Part shown: piece after piece, positions 17,462 through 25,895 of the stretch
How the letters are laid out: each line of letters begins with the position of its first letter
How positions within the stretch are numbered: position 1 is the stretch's first letter
Assembly (NCBI RefSeq): GCF_030142155.1
Contig: NZ_CP126247.1
Span: forward strand, 3,658,001-3,722,000
Direction: 5' to 3'
Length of the DNA: 64,000 nt
Source of the DNA: Arthrobacter sp. zg-Y820
GTDB taxonomy: Bacteria; Actinomycetota; Actinomycetes; Actinomycetales; Micrococcaceae
Translations under genes and position numbers: made by a program
Notes under the pieces: model-generated
What the model was told of the DNA's origin: nothing
The model's database searches: none
What the model saw: the letters and a program-made list of their open reading frames with translations, nothing else

Positions 17462-18823
17462 TTAGTCGCTTGCGGTGCCCGGTGCCGCCCCGGTGACCAT
17501 CCAGGCGTCCTGCCGGATGCGCCAGGTGAGCGTGGCAGCGCGTGCACTCATGTATCCCAAGGCAAAGGCGGCCCACAGCCAGGCGATTCCGCCGGGGCCT
17601 TCCAGACCCGCGGCGTGGACCCACCACAGCAGCGGCAGGTACGCCAGCAGGTTCAGCACACCGGTGACGGCAAGGTAGCGGGCATCGCCGGCACCGATGA
17701 GGACACCGTCAAGCACGAACACCAGTCCGCAGATCGGCTGGGAGGCGGCCAGCACCCACAGTCCGGCGGTCAGCGCCGCCTGGACCCCGGCGTCGGGCGT
17801 AAAAATCCAGCCGGCGAAGGGCGCAGCGGCGGCCAGCAGCAGGCCGGTGACCACGCCGAATCCGACCCCCCAGCGGATCATCCGCCGGGTCAGTTCCCGG
17901 GCCAATGACCGGTTGCCCGCCCCCAGCTCCTTGCCGATGAGCGCCTGCGCGGCGATCGCCAGGGCGTCGAGGGCAAAGGCCAGGAAGGTGAAGACCGTCA
18001 TCACCAGCTGATGGGCGGCCAGGGACTGCGGTCCCTGCGCGGTGGCCACCAACACGGCGGCCAGCACGGCCAGGCGCAGGCTCAGCGTGCGCAGCATCAG
18101 CCATGACCCCACATGCGCGGTGGCCAGGATCCCCGCGGGTGATGGCCGCAGGGAGACCCCGGCCTGCCGCGCCATCCGGCCGACCAGCACCAGGTAGACC
18201 GCCGCCATGCCCCACTGCGTGATGCTGGTGCCCAGAGCTGACCCGGCCACCGACAGGTCAAAGCCGTAGACCAGCAGGTAGTTCAGGCCAATGTTCACTC
18301 CGAAACCGATGCCGGCCACGGCGAGCGGCGTGCGGGTGTCCTGCAGTCCGCGCAGTACGCCGGTGGCGGCAAGCACCACCAGCATGGCGGTCAGCCCGGG
18401 CATTGAATACTGCAGATAGTCCACCGCGAACCGGTGCACCTCCCCGGTGGCGCCCAGTGCGGAGGCCAGCCGCGGCGCGGCCAGGATGCCGACGGTGGAA
18501 AGCACGACGCCGAGGATCAGTGCCAGCCCCATCCCGTCGCGGCCGGCGGCCACGGCGTCGCGGTGGCGGTCTCCGCCCAGATAGCGTGCCACGGTCCCCG
18601 TGGTGGAATACGCCAGGAAAACCATGAGGCCGACGGCGGTCTGCAGCACGGTGGACGCCAGGCCCACCCCGGCGAGCTCGTTGACGCCCAGGTGCCCCAC
18701 GATGGCGGAATCGGCGATCAGGAACAGCGGTTCGGCGATCAGCGCGCCCAGCGCCGGCACGGCCAGGGCCAGGATGCGCCGGCCCAGGACCGGGTTGGAA
18801 GTCTGCGACGAAGAAGTGCCCAC
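17462..18823 (-). CDS. MATE-family efflux transporter (DinF-like)
   Basis: A 453-residue transporter with 12 predicted helices arranged as two repeats of six, the MATE architecture. The N-terminal RRILALAVPALGALIAEPLFLIADSAIVGHLG and the LGGVGLA-like/GVLRGLQDTRTPL segments are typical of the DinF branch. It should extrude cationic or toxic compounds across the cytoplasmic membrane using a Na+ or H+ gradient. The GTG start has no clear ribosome-binding site. Because the stop of the MFS gene is only nine bases upstream, the two exporters probably form one transcript. Confidence 0.88.
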   Translation of the reverse strand: MGTSSSQTSNPVLGRRILALAVPALGALIAEPLFLIADSAIVGHLGVNELAGVGLASTVLQTAVGLMVFLAYSTTGTVARYLGGDRHRDAVAAGRDGMGLALILGVVLSTVGILAAPRLASALGATGEVHRFAVDYLQYSMPGLTAMLVVLAATGVLRGLQDTRTPLAVAGIGFGVNIGLNYLLVYGFDLSVAGSALGTSITQWGMAAVYLVLVGRMARQAGVSLRPSPAGILATAHVGSWLMLRTLSLRLAVLAAVLVATAQGPQSLAAHQLVMTVFTFLAFALDALAIAAQALIGKELGAGNRSLARELTRRMIRWGVGFGVVTGLLLAAAAPFAGWIFTPDAGVQAALTAGLWVLAASQPICGLVFVLDGVLIGAGDARYLAVTGVLNLLAYLPLLWWVHAAGLEGPGGIAWLWAAFALGYMSARAATLTWRIRQDAWMVTGAAPGTASD

Positions 18824-18832
18824 GGGAACAGC

Positions 18833-20089
18833 CTACGGTTTTTTCAGGGCCGGATTGGCCGGCGCCGCCAGGGGCTCGGGGGCGAGCGCCGCCGCAGCCA
18901 CGGCGGCCGACACGGCCAGCAGCGTTGCCACGAAGGCACTGAGCCCGGACCAGCCCCAGGCCTGGAAGAACAAGCCGCCGGCCCAGCCGAGCACGCTGGA
19001 GCCGGCGTAGTAGAACAGGTTGTACAGGGACGAGGCCTGGGCCCGTCCGGAGGTGGCCAGGAAGGGCGTCCAGCCGGAGGCAATGGAGTGAGCGGCGAAG
19101 AAGCCGGCGGTGAACACGACCAGGCCGGCGATCACCGCGGGCAGCCAGGCGGCCAGCGTGAGCGCCAATCCGCCGGCCATGACGGCTATCGAGCCCAGCA
19201 GGACGGTTTTGCGCCCGCCGTGCCCGGCGAGCCTGCCGGCCAGGGTTCCGGCGGCACGGGAGGACCAGGTGCCGGCCAGATAGGCGAGGAACAGGAAGCT
19301 GGCAACACCCTGCGGCAACGAAAACGGTGCCTCACCCAGCCGAAAGCCCAAATAGTTGTAGACCGCGACGAATCCGCCCATCAGCAGGAACCCCTGCAGG
19401 TACAGGCTCAGCTGCCGCGGATTGCGCAGATTCAGGAGCAGCCGCCCGCCGAGGCCCGGCCCGGGATCGGTCCGCCGCAGCGGCGAGAATCCCTGCTGCT
19501 TCGGTGCGGTGAGCATAAACACCACGGCTGCCACGGCAGCCAGCAGGCTGACGGCGCCGACGCCGACCCGCCAGTTCGCGGCGTCGCTCAGCGGAGCGGC
19601 CACGATGCGGCCGGCCAGCCCGCCGATCGTGGTGCCCGACACGTAGCTGCCGGCGGCAACGGCAGCATGCACCCGGGACACCTCTTCGCTCAGGTAAGCC
19701 AGGGCGACGGCGGGAATTCCCCCCATCGCCGCACCTTCGGCGAAGCGCAGCACCAGCAGGACGGGCAGGTTGGGGCTGAAGGGCACCACCAGGCCCAGCA
19801 CGACGGCGGCGAGGATGGCCAGCCGCATCACCGGCAGCCGGCCGAAGCGGTCGGCAGCGGCGGACCACGGGATCACTGCCGCGGCCAGGCCCAGGGTTGC
19901 CGCGGAAACCGTGAGGGCTGCGGAAGAGGCGGAGATGTCCAGGTCCGCCGCCAGCCCGGGCAGGACGCCCTGCACCGAATACAGCTGGGCGAAAGTGGCC
20001 ACGCCTGCCGCGGTCAGGCCGATGAGCACGCCGCGGTAGCCCCGGCTGCCCTTGGCATGCCCCGCCCACGGCTTCCGGCTGCCGTTCAC
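18833..20089 (-). CDS. MFS transporter (YnfM-like arrangement)
   Basis: A 418-residue major facilitator protein with 12 predicted helices. The signature loop between helices 2 and 3 is present as ADRFGRLPVMR. The N-terminus starts with a basic segment followed by GLTAAGVATFAQLYSVQGVLPGLAADL, which resembles the YnfM/NepI-like efflux group. Substrate not deducible. It is followed nine bases later by the MATE gene, and its own start is 22 bases downstream of the DUF4031 gene stop, so three genes may be read as one unit. Confidence 0.86.
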   Translation of the reverse strand: MNGSRKPWAGHAKGSRGYRGVLIGLTAAGVATFAQLYSVQGVLPGLAADLDISASSAALTVSAATLGLAAAVIPWSAAADRFGRLPVMRLAILAAVVLGLVVPFSPNLPVLLVLRFAEGAAMGGIPAVALAYLSEEVSRVHAAVAAGSYVSGTTIGGLAGRIVAAPLSDAANWRVGVGAVSLLAAVAAVVFMLTAPKQQGFSPLRRTDPGPGLGGRLLLNLRNPRQLSLYLQGFLLMGGFVAVYNYLGFRLGEAPFSLPQGVASFLFLAYLAGTWSSRAAGTLAGRLAGHGGRKTVLLGSIAVMAGGLALTLAAWLPAVIAGLVVFTAGFFAAHSIASGWTPFLATSGRAQASSLYNLFYYAGSSVLGWAGGLFFQAWGWSGLSAFVATLLAVSAAVAAAALAPEPLAAPANPALKKP

Positions 20090-20110
20090 GCTCGTGTTTC
20101 CCTGGTCACA

Positions 20111-21022
20111 CTAGAACTCTAGGGCTTTTTCGCCGCCCGCCCCTTCGTCAGCGCTGATCCCGGGCGCCAATTCGGACAACAGGTTCCGGCGTGCCTGCTC
20201 CGCCCAGCGGTGCCGCGCAGCGGAGGTGCGAAAGAGCGGCTCCAGGGCCAGCAGCCCGCGGACCACCCGCCCGCGGCCGGCCGCGAAGGCCGCATCGTCC
20301 AGGTGCCGATACTCACTCCGCACGTCGGCAAGGTAACGGCGGTAGGCCTCCGGCTCCCGGCCCAGCACCGAGAGGTCGGCGTCGCAGAGCACCTGCCCCG
20401 CGAGGTCTCCTGGGGCGGGATCGTGTCCGGCGGTCAGCCGGACCAGTCGTGAGGTTTCACGGATCTCCTGCGCCGGAAGGTTCGCCTCGGCCAGCAGGTC
20501 CTCGGCCAGGCGGGCGGACTGTTCCTCGTCGTCAGCGGCGCCCCGGTAGACGGCGTCATGGAACCAGGCGGCCAGGAGGACCGTCCGCGGCTGCCGGCCG
20601 CCGCAGAGCAGCTCGGCGGCTTCCAGGACTGCCAGCAGATGGCGGCGGTCGTGGTAGCGGCGGTGCGGTTCGCCCCAGCGGTTCAGCAGCTCCGCCCCCA
20701 GCTCACGGCGGCCCGGCAGCAGGGCCTCCCAGCGGGCGAGCAGCGGATGCACCAGGGAGGCGCTGCGCTCCCGGGCCTTGATCCGCAGCCCGCTGCCGAT
20801 GAGCAGGCGCACCAGGGTGCCGCCGTCGACCTCCACCGCTCCCCGCGCCACCAGGTCGCGGTAGCGGCCGGCCGGCACGTCGTAGTGGTCCAGGTCGAAG
20901 GCCCGGACGGCGATGGACGCGTCAGCGGCAAAGCTGTGCAGCTCGGCCAGCGAGGTGTCGGAAACCAAATGGGAGAACAGTGTGTTGTGCGCGGGCCACA
21001 GCGGCGGGTCAATGTAAATCAC
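20111..21022 (-). CDS. DUF4031 domain plus HD-like domain protein
   Basis: A 303-residue two-part protein. The N-terminal region of about 85 residues (MIYIDPPLWPAHNTLFSHLVSD start, FDLDHYDVPAGRYRDLVARGA) matches the DUF4031 domain common in Actinobacteria. The C-terminal part has a predicted metal-binding HD-type signature, with WGEPHRRYHDRRHL and LAAWFHDAVY followed by LCDADLSVLG, suggesting a phosphohydrolase or nuclease-like fold. No substrate is known. GTG start; divergent from the beta-propeller gene with a 120-base shared upstream region. Confidence 0.78.
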   Translation of the reverse strand: MIYIDPPLWPAHNTLFSHLVSDTSLAELHSFAADASIAVRAFDLDHYDVPAGRYRDLVARGAVEVDGGTLVRLLIGSGLRIKARERSASLVHPLLARWEALLPGRRELGAELLNRWGEPHRRYHDRRHLLAVLEAAELLCGGRQPRTVLLAAWFHDAVYRGAADDEEQSARLAEDLLAEANLPAQEIRETSRLVRLTAGHDPAPGDLAGQVLCDADLSVLGREPEAYRRYLADVRSEYRHLDDAAFAAGRGRVVRGLLALEPLFRTSAARHRWAEQARRNLLSELAPGISADEGAGGEKALEF

Positions 21023-21142
21023 CGGAACGGCCCCTCATGCAAGAAGGACATCCTTCATACCTACCGGACGGAGGGCAGTATTTCCATGCGGGCCCGGCGG
21101 CCCGCCCTTGTCCGGGGCCCCGCCGCGTGGTCGAATACTGGC

Positions 21143-22249
21143 ATGAAAAACGGGGACACCGCCGTCCTGACCATCGGCACCAAAAAGGGCCTGTGGCTGG
21201 CCACCAGCACCGACCGGCATGCCTGGACAGTGGCCGGCCCGCACTTCCTGATGGACGAAGTCGCCTCGCTGGCGGTTGATACGCGCGGCGGAACACCCCG
21301 CATCCTCGCGGGCATCATGAACTGGCACTGGGGGCCGTGCGTCGTCCACTCCGATGACCTCGGCGCAACGTGGAGCGAACCCGAAGACGGTGCCGTCCGG
21401 TTCCCGGAGGAGACCGGCGAGGCACTGGCGCGGGTGTGGCAGCTGCAGCCGGACAGCGATGCGCGCCCGGGCGTGGTGTGGGCCGGCGCCGAGCCCATTT
21501 CCGTATGGAAGTCCACCGACGGCGGTGAGCACTTCGAGATTAACCAGCCGTTTTGGGATCATCCGCACCGCAGCGAGTGGGGCGCCGGGTTCGGCGGCGC
21601 GGCCGCGCACACAGTGCTGCCCAGCCCGGCCGATGACACCGTTCATGTGGCCATCAGCACGGCCGGGGTGTACCGGACGGACGACGGCGGTGCGTCCTGG
21701 GTTCCGCGCAACAACGGCATCAGCGCCTATTTCCTGCCGGATCCGAATCCTGAGTTCGGCCAGTGCGTGCACAAGGCGGCCCGCGACGCCGGTGATCCGC
21801 AGCGGCTCTACGTGCAGAACCACCACGGCGTGTACCGCTCCGACGACGGCGGGGACTCGTGGATCTCGATTGCCGGCGGGCTGCCGGCCGATTTCGGTTT
21901 TGTCATGCTGTCCCATCCCACCCGGCCGGGCGCCATCTGGACCGTGCCGCTGAAGGCCGACGGCGAGCGGATTCCGCCGGACGGCCACCTCGCCGTGTAC
22001 CGCAGCACCGACGCCGGGGAGAGCTGGACCCGGCTCGACGACGGCTTGCCCGAAACCGACTACAACGCGGTCCTCCGCGACGCCGCAGCCGTGGACACCG
22101 CCGAACCCGCCGGAATCTACTTCGGCACGCGCGGCGGCCAGGTGTTCGGCAGCGCGGACGAGGGAGACACCTTCTCGCTCGTGGCCGGCAACCTTCCCGA
22201 TGTGCTGTGCGTGCGGGCCGGCATCGTGCCGGCAGGATTCGGCGCATGA
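21143..22249 (+). CDS. BNR/sialidase-type beta-propeller protein
   Basis: A 368-residue protein with four or more Asp-box (BNR) elements, S-X-D-X-G-X-T-W-like: SDDLGATWSEP, STDGGEHFEI, TDDGGASWVP, SDDGGDSWIS and STDAGESWTR. These mark a six- or seven-bladed propeller as in sialidases and VPS10-like domains. No signal peptide is visible, so it is probably cytoplasmic, and the Arg triad of true sialidases is not obvious. The start at 21143 has no ribosome-binding site and may be leaderless; an in-frame ATG at 21086 preceded by GGAGGG would add 19 residues. Its stop overlaps the next gene by four bases, linking it to a sulfur-carrier-like protein. Confidence 0.78.
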   Translation: MKNGDTAVLTIGTKKGLWLATSTDRHAWTVAGPHFLMDEVASLAVDTRGGTPRILAGIMNWHWGPCVVHSDDLGATWSEPEDGAVRFPEETGEALARVWQLQPDSDARPGVVWAGAEPISVWKSTDGGEHFEINQPFWDHPHRSEWGAGFGGAAAHTVLPSPADDTVHVAISTAGVYRTDDGGASWVPRNNGISAYFLPDPNPEFGQCVHKAARDAGDPQRLYVQNHHGVYRSDDGGDSWISIAGGLPADFGFVMLSHPTRPGAIWTVPLKADGERIPPDGHLAVYRSTDAGESWTRLDDGLPETDYNAVLRDAAAVDTAEPAGIYFGTRGGQVFGSADEGDTFSLVAGNLPDVLCVRAGIVPAGFGA

Positions 22250-22539
22250 TCCCGGAGCCGGTTCATCTGGTCCTGCCGGCAGGGCTGTTCGCCGCCGCCG
22301 GAGGGAACCGAGAGCTGGAGCGGGCCGCCGGGGCCGGACTGACTGCCGCTCAGCTCCTGGACGGCTTGGCGGTTGACTACCCCCGGCTGGAACGCCGGAT
22401 CCGGGATGAGGCCGGCCGGCTGCGGCGCTACGTGAACGTCTATATCGACGGCGAGGAGCTGCGGGCGCTGGACGGGCTGGCCAGCCCGGTGCGTCCGGGC
22501 GCGCAGGTCCTGATCCTGCAATCCGTGGCAGGCGGTTAG
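22246..22539 (+). CDS. MoaD/ThiS-family small carrier protein
   Basis: A 97-residue beta-grasp protein ending in Gly-Gly (SVAGG), the C-terminus required for thiocarboxylation or conjugation in the MoaD/ThiS/ubiquitin-like families. The motif PGAQVLILQSVAGG near the end is typical. The ATG overlaps the upstream stop (ATGA), so it is produced together with the beta-propeller protein. No ThiF/MoeB-like activating enzyme, MoaE or thiazole gene is nearby, so its activation and acceptor must be supplied elsewhere. A terminator follows at 22564-22605. Confidence 0.84.
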   Translation: MIPEPVHLVLPAGLFAAAGGNRELERAAGAGLTAAQLLDGLAVDYPRLERRIRDEAGRLRRYVNVYIDGEELRALDGLASPVRPGAQVLILQSVAGG

Positions 22540-22563
22540 CTCACGGCCGGGCCTTGGCTTAAC

Positions 22564-22605
22564 GCAGCAGGCGCCCCGCCTTTCGGCGGAGCGCCTGCTG
22601 CTTTT
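22564..22605 (+). terminator. Strong Rho-independent terminator
   Basis: GCAGCAGGCGC-CCGCC pairs with GGCGG-GCGCCTGCTGC around a TTTC loop, followed directly by TTTT. It closes the propeller/carrier operon and, read the other way, may also serve the rpf gene that ends at 22649. Confidence 0.85.
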
Positions 22606-22648
22606 GGGTCCCGCGGTTCCGCGGATCCCCAGCTGTTCTGCCCGGTTG

Positions 22649-23431
22649 TTAGGCCGGGAGCTGCAGCACCTGGCCGGTGAAGATCAGGTCCGCGTGGATG
22701 ATGGTGTCGGCGTTGGCGTTGTACAGTGCCGGCCAGCCACCTTCGATACCCAGCTTCTCGGCAATGGCGGAGAGCGTGTCGCCGGACTGGACGGTGTAGG
22801 TTTCACCGCTCAGGGCCGGGGCCGGGGTCTGCACCGGAGCCGGTGCAGGGGCCGGAGCCTCAGGCAGGACCTGTACCGGGGTCTGCGGCACTGCGGCCTC
22901 CGGTACCACCGGGGTCTCGGGGACGGCGTAGGTCTCCACCGGAACAGTTTCCTGAACCGGCGCCTCGGCGACGTACTCAGTGGTCTGTTCGGGGGCAACA
23001 TACTGCTGCGTGGTCTGCTCCGGGGCCACGTATTCCGGCGTGGCCGGGGCAACGGCCTGGCTCTCGGTGCTCACCGAACCGGTGGCACCGCCGGACAGAC
23101 CGAGCTTGGCGGAGCAGGCGGGCCATGCGCCCCAGCCCTGGCCGGCAAGAACACGCTCGGCCACGGCAATCTGCTGTTCCCGGCTAGCGGAGGACGGATC
23201 ACCGGTGCCGCCGAAGGCAGCCCAGGTGCTCGGCGTGAACTGAAGTCCGCCGGAGAATCCGTTGCCGGTGTTGATGCTCCAGTCACCGCCGCTTTCGCAC
23301 TGTGCCAGTGCATCCCATGTGCTCGCGTCAGCAGCCTGAGACGGTACTGCGGTCAGGGCGAGGCCTGCACCTGAGATGGCTGCAACAGCGAGTCCCCGGC
23401 GCACGTTTCGGCTGATCTTAGACTTGGTCAT
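22649..23431 (-). CDS. rpf: Resuscitation-promoting factor-like transglycosylase with LysM domain
   Basis: Secreted 260-residue muralytic protein. The signal peptide ends near VPSQAADA (residue 34). The Rpf/transglycosylase domain, about residues 35-115, shows the hallmark WDALAQCESGGDWSINTGNG with the catalytic Glu, FSGGLQFTPSTW, and a second Cys that can form the conserved disulfide. A Pro/Val/Glu-rich repeat linker, including two YVAPEQTT repeats, leads to a C-terminal LysM peptidoglycan-binding domain (TYTVQSGDTLSAIAEKLG). Such proteins cleave peptidoglycan and stimulate regrowth of dormant actinobacteria. A promoter at 23661-23689 would give a leader of about 220 bases, unusually long and GC-rich. 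Confidence 0.92.
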   Translation of the reverse strand: MTKSKISRNVRRGLAVAAISGAGLALTAVPSQAADASTWDALAQCESGGDWSINTGNGFSGGLQFTPSTWAAFGGTGDPSSASREQQIAVAERVLAGQGWGAWPACSAKLGLSGGATGSVSTESQAVAPATPEYVAPEQTTQQYVAPEQTTEYVAEAPVQETVPVETYAVPETPVVPEAAVPQTPVQVLPEAPAPAPAPVQTPAPALSGETYTVQSGDTLSAIAEKLGIEGGWPALYNANADTIIHADLIFTGQVLQLPA

Positions 23432-23660
23432 TAGTAGTGGCTGCTCCCAAGGGCCCACCTGCGTTCCACCCTTCCCAGGGCTTCTCTACGCTGCCGCCAG
23501 CCCCATGTGAAAATAGAGGGCATGGATACGGTGCCTGACGAAGTGGCGACATCTGGTGGCTCGAGGCACCGAGCGTGCGGCTGCACCTGGAACGGTGCCA
23601 GCCTGATCGCCGGACACCATGGGTCCGACTGCGGTCCGGACCTTTGCCGAACCGTTAACT

Positions 23661-23689
23661 ACCGTAAGACATGTTGGCTCCGAGTCCAA
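23661..23689 (-). promoter_or_regulatory. Putative promoter for rpf
   Basis: Read on the minus strand, TTGGAC (23689-23684) and TACGGT (23666-23661) are separated by 17 bases. The implied transcript start near 23654 leaves about 220 bases of untranslated leader before the rpf ATG at 23431. That leader contains short hairpins, for example GGTCCG/CGGACC. Confidence 0.45.
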
Positions 23690-23815
23690 CTGATTCCAAA
23701 ATGGTATCGATCACAGCGGATCGTTATGCTTCTGATACCCGTATCAACACGCGGATCGGGTATGGGACGCCGCGTCAGCTGTGCCGAAGCTCATAGAGCG
23801 TGCACCCTTGCGCTG

Positions 23816-23844
23816 TGGACAGCCAAGGGTCCCGGGTCTAGGGT
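23816..23844 (+). promoter_or_regulatory. Promoter for the KimA-like permease, apparently giving a leaderless mRNA
   Basis: TGGACA (23816-23821) and TAGGGT (23839-23844) are spaced by 17 bases. The expected initiation site falls at about 23851-23853, i.e. on or next to the GTG start codon at 23853, and no ribosome-binding site is present. Confidence 0.55.
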
Positions 23845-23852
23845 TTGACCAC

Positions 23853-25838
23853 GTGCTCACCTTCCTCAATGCGTTGAAACGCATTCTTGTCGGGCGTCCC
23901 TACGGCAACGAACAGCTCTCGCGCACGCTTCTTCCCAAGCGCATTGCCCTTCCCGTGTATGCATCCGACGCCCTCTCGTCCGCGGCCTACGCCCCGGACG
24001 AAATCCTGCTGACCCTGGCCCTGGCCGGAGTAACCGCCGTCACCCTTTCGCCCTGGGTCGGGCTGGCCGTCATCGTGGTCCTCCTGACCGTCGTCGCGTC
24101 CTATCGGCAGAACGTGCACGCCTATCCTTCCGGCGGGGGAGACTACGAGATCGCCAACGCCAACCTCGGCAAACCCGCGGGGATGACGGTCGCCTCCGCC
24201 CTGCTGGTGGACTACGTGCTCACGGTCGCAGTTTCCATGTCGTCGGCCTCCCACTATCTGGTGACGGCCGCGCCGGCGCTCAACGGGCTTCAGGCTCCGA
24301 TAGCCGCCGTTGGCGTGGCCACTTTGGTCCTGGTCAACCTGCGCGGCATCCGGGAAGCGGGCACCCTCTTCGCGGTTCCCACCTACCTCTTCATGGCATC
24401 GGTGCTGGGCATGTGTGCCTACGGCGCGTTCCAGGCAGCCGCGGGAAACCTGGCCGACGCTCCGTCCGCGGCGTTTGACCTGGTCCCGGAGTCGGGGCTG
24501 GACAGCGGACTGGTGGGCCTGGCCGGAGCCTTTCTGCTGCTGAGGGCCTTCTCCTCGGGGGCCGCCGCCCTGACCGGTGTGGAGGCCATCAGCAACGGGG
24601 TGCCGAACTTCCGCAAGCCCAAGAGCACCAACGCCGCCACCACCCTGCTCCTGCTGGGCGTGGTGAGTGCGTCCATGCTGGCCGGCATCATGGCGCTGGC
24701 CCGCGCCACCGGGGTCCGCGTGGTTCAGGACCCGGCCACCCAGCTGACCCTGAACGGAGCCCCCGTGGGCCCGGATTACGTGCAGCATCCGGTCATCAGC
24801 CAACTTGCGGAAAGCGTCTTCGGCGACGGCAGCCTCCCGTTCTACATTGTGGTGGCCGCAACCGGCCTGATCCTGGTGTTCGCCTCGAACACTGCGTTCA
24901 ACGGCTTTCCGGTGCTGGCCTCGATCCTGGCCAAGGACGGCTTCCTGCCCCGGCAGATGCGCACGCGCGGCGACCGGCTCGCCTTCAGCAACGGCATCAT
25001 CGCCTTGGGCCTCGCCGCCCTGGTGCTGATCCTCGTTTTCAACGCCGACGTTACCCGGCTGATCCAGCTGTACATTGTCGGCGTGTTCGTCTCGTTTACC
25101 GTCAGCCAGCTGGGCATGATCCGGCACTGGACGGCCAAGCTGCGCACCGAACGGAAAAGGGACGCCCGGCGCCGGATGCAGCGCTCCCGGGTGATCAACG
25201 CCGTCGGCTTCGGCATGACCGCACTGGTGCTGCTGATTGTCCTGATCACCAAGTTCACCCACGGCGCCTGGATTGCCCTGCTGGCAATGGGCGCACTGTA
25301 TCTGCTGATGTTCGCCATCCGGACGCACTACGACTCCGTGGCCCGGGAACTCTCGGTGGAGGACAACGTCCAGGGCCTGGCCCTGCCCTCGCGGGTGAAC
25401 GCCGTCATCCTGGTTTCCAAGGTGCACAAGCCGTCCCTGCGGGCGCTGGCCTACGCCCGGGCTTCGCGGCCGTCCAGCCTGAACGCGATCGTCGTGGACA
25501 TTGACTCCGAGGACACTGAGCGCGTCCTGGAGGAGTGGGAGCGCCTGCAGATTCCGGTGCCGCTGACGGTCCTGTCCTCCCCGTACCGGGAGACCGTCTC
25601 CCCGGTGCTCGCGTACCTGCGCGAGGCGCGGCGGACCGCCCCGCGGGACCTGTTTGTGGTCTACATCCCCGAGTACGTCGTCGGGCGCTGGTGGGAGCAG
25701 CTGGTCCACAACCAAACCGCACTGCGGATCAAGGCCCGGCTGCACTTCGAGCCCGGCATCATGGTGGCCAGCGTTCCCTGGCAGCTCGCCTCCAGCCGGG
25801 ACCGCAACGCCACGCCGACGCCCGGTTCCGGGCTCTAG
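23853..25838 (+). CDS. APC-superfamily permease (KimA/YdaO-like potassium uptake family)
   Basis: A 661-residue membrane protein with about 12 helices and a cytoplasmic C-terminal domain. The N-terminal LPKRIALPVYASDALSSAAYAPDEI and SYRQNVHAYPSGGGDYEIA segments are characteristic of the KimA-like APC branch, whose Bacillus member imports K+ with H+. The soluble tail (about residues 510-650, NAVILVSKVHKPSLRALAYARASRP) resembles the C-terminal domain that binds c-di-AMP in KimA homologues. The GTG start coincides with the predicted transcription start. It is divergent from rpf. Substrate is inferred from family; amino-acid transport remains possible. Confidence 0.82.
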   Translation: MLTFLNALKRILVGRPYGNEQLSRTLLPKRIALPVYASDALSSAAYAPDEILLTLALAGVTAVTLSPWVGLAVIVVLLTVVASYRQNVHAYPSGGGDYEIANANLGKPAGMTVASALLVDYVLTVAVSMSSASHYLVTAAPALNGLQAPIAAVGVATLVLVNLRGIREAGTLFAVPTYLFMASVLGMCAYGAFQAAAGNLADAPSAAFDLVPESGLDSGLVGLAGAFLLLRAFSSGAAALTGVEAISNGVPNFRKPKSTNAATTLLLLGVVSASMLAGIMALARATGVRVVQDPATQLTLNGAPVGPDYVQHPVISQLAESVFGDGSLPFYIVVAATGLILVFASNTAFNGFPVLASILAKDGFLPRQMRTRGDRLAFSNGIIALGLAALVLILVFNADVTRLIQLYIVGVFVSFTVSQLGMIRHWTAKLRTERKRDARRRMQRSRVINAVGFGMTALVLLIVLITKFTHGAWIALLAMGALYLLMFAIRTHYDSVARELSVEDNVQGLALPSRVNAVILVSKVHKPSLRALAYARASRPSSLNAIVVDIDSEDTERVLEEWERLQIPVPLTVLSSPYRETVSPVLAYLREARRTAPRDLFVVYIPEYVVGRWWEQLVHNQTALRIKARLHFEPGIMVASVPWQLASSRDRNATPTPGSGL

Positions 25839-25859
25839 CGGCGCACGCGCCCCGGCGCC

Positions 25860-25889
25860 GCCGTCGTCACCGTCCCGGGCGACGACGGC
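25860..25889. terminator. Convergent hairpin between the permease and the next gene
   Basis: GCCGTCGTC (25860-25868) pairs with GACGACGGC (25881-25889). It lies in the 57-base gap between two convergent genes, so it probably acts in both directions; there is no T-run. Confidence 0.5.
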
Positions 25890-25895
25890 CTCCGG

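Noticed and set aside
23432..23660. c-di-AMP (ydaO) riboswitch in the rpf leader
   Set aside because: The length and gene context fit, but the conserved GGGGGACC/GGGUGAA-type core was not recognisable by eye. Kept as a question, not as a feature.
24000..25745. Long minus-strand frame opposite the KimA-like permease
   Set aside because: His/Gln/Gly-rich antisense shadow with no domain.
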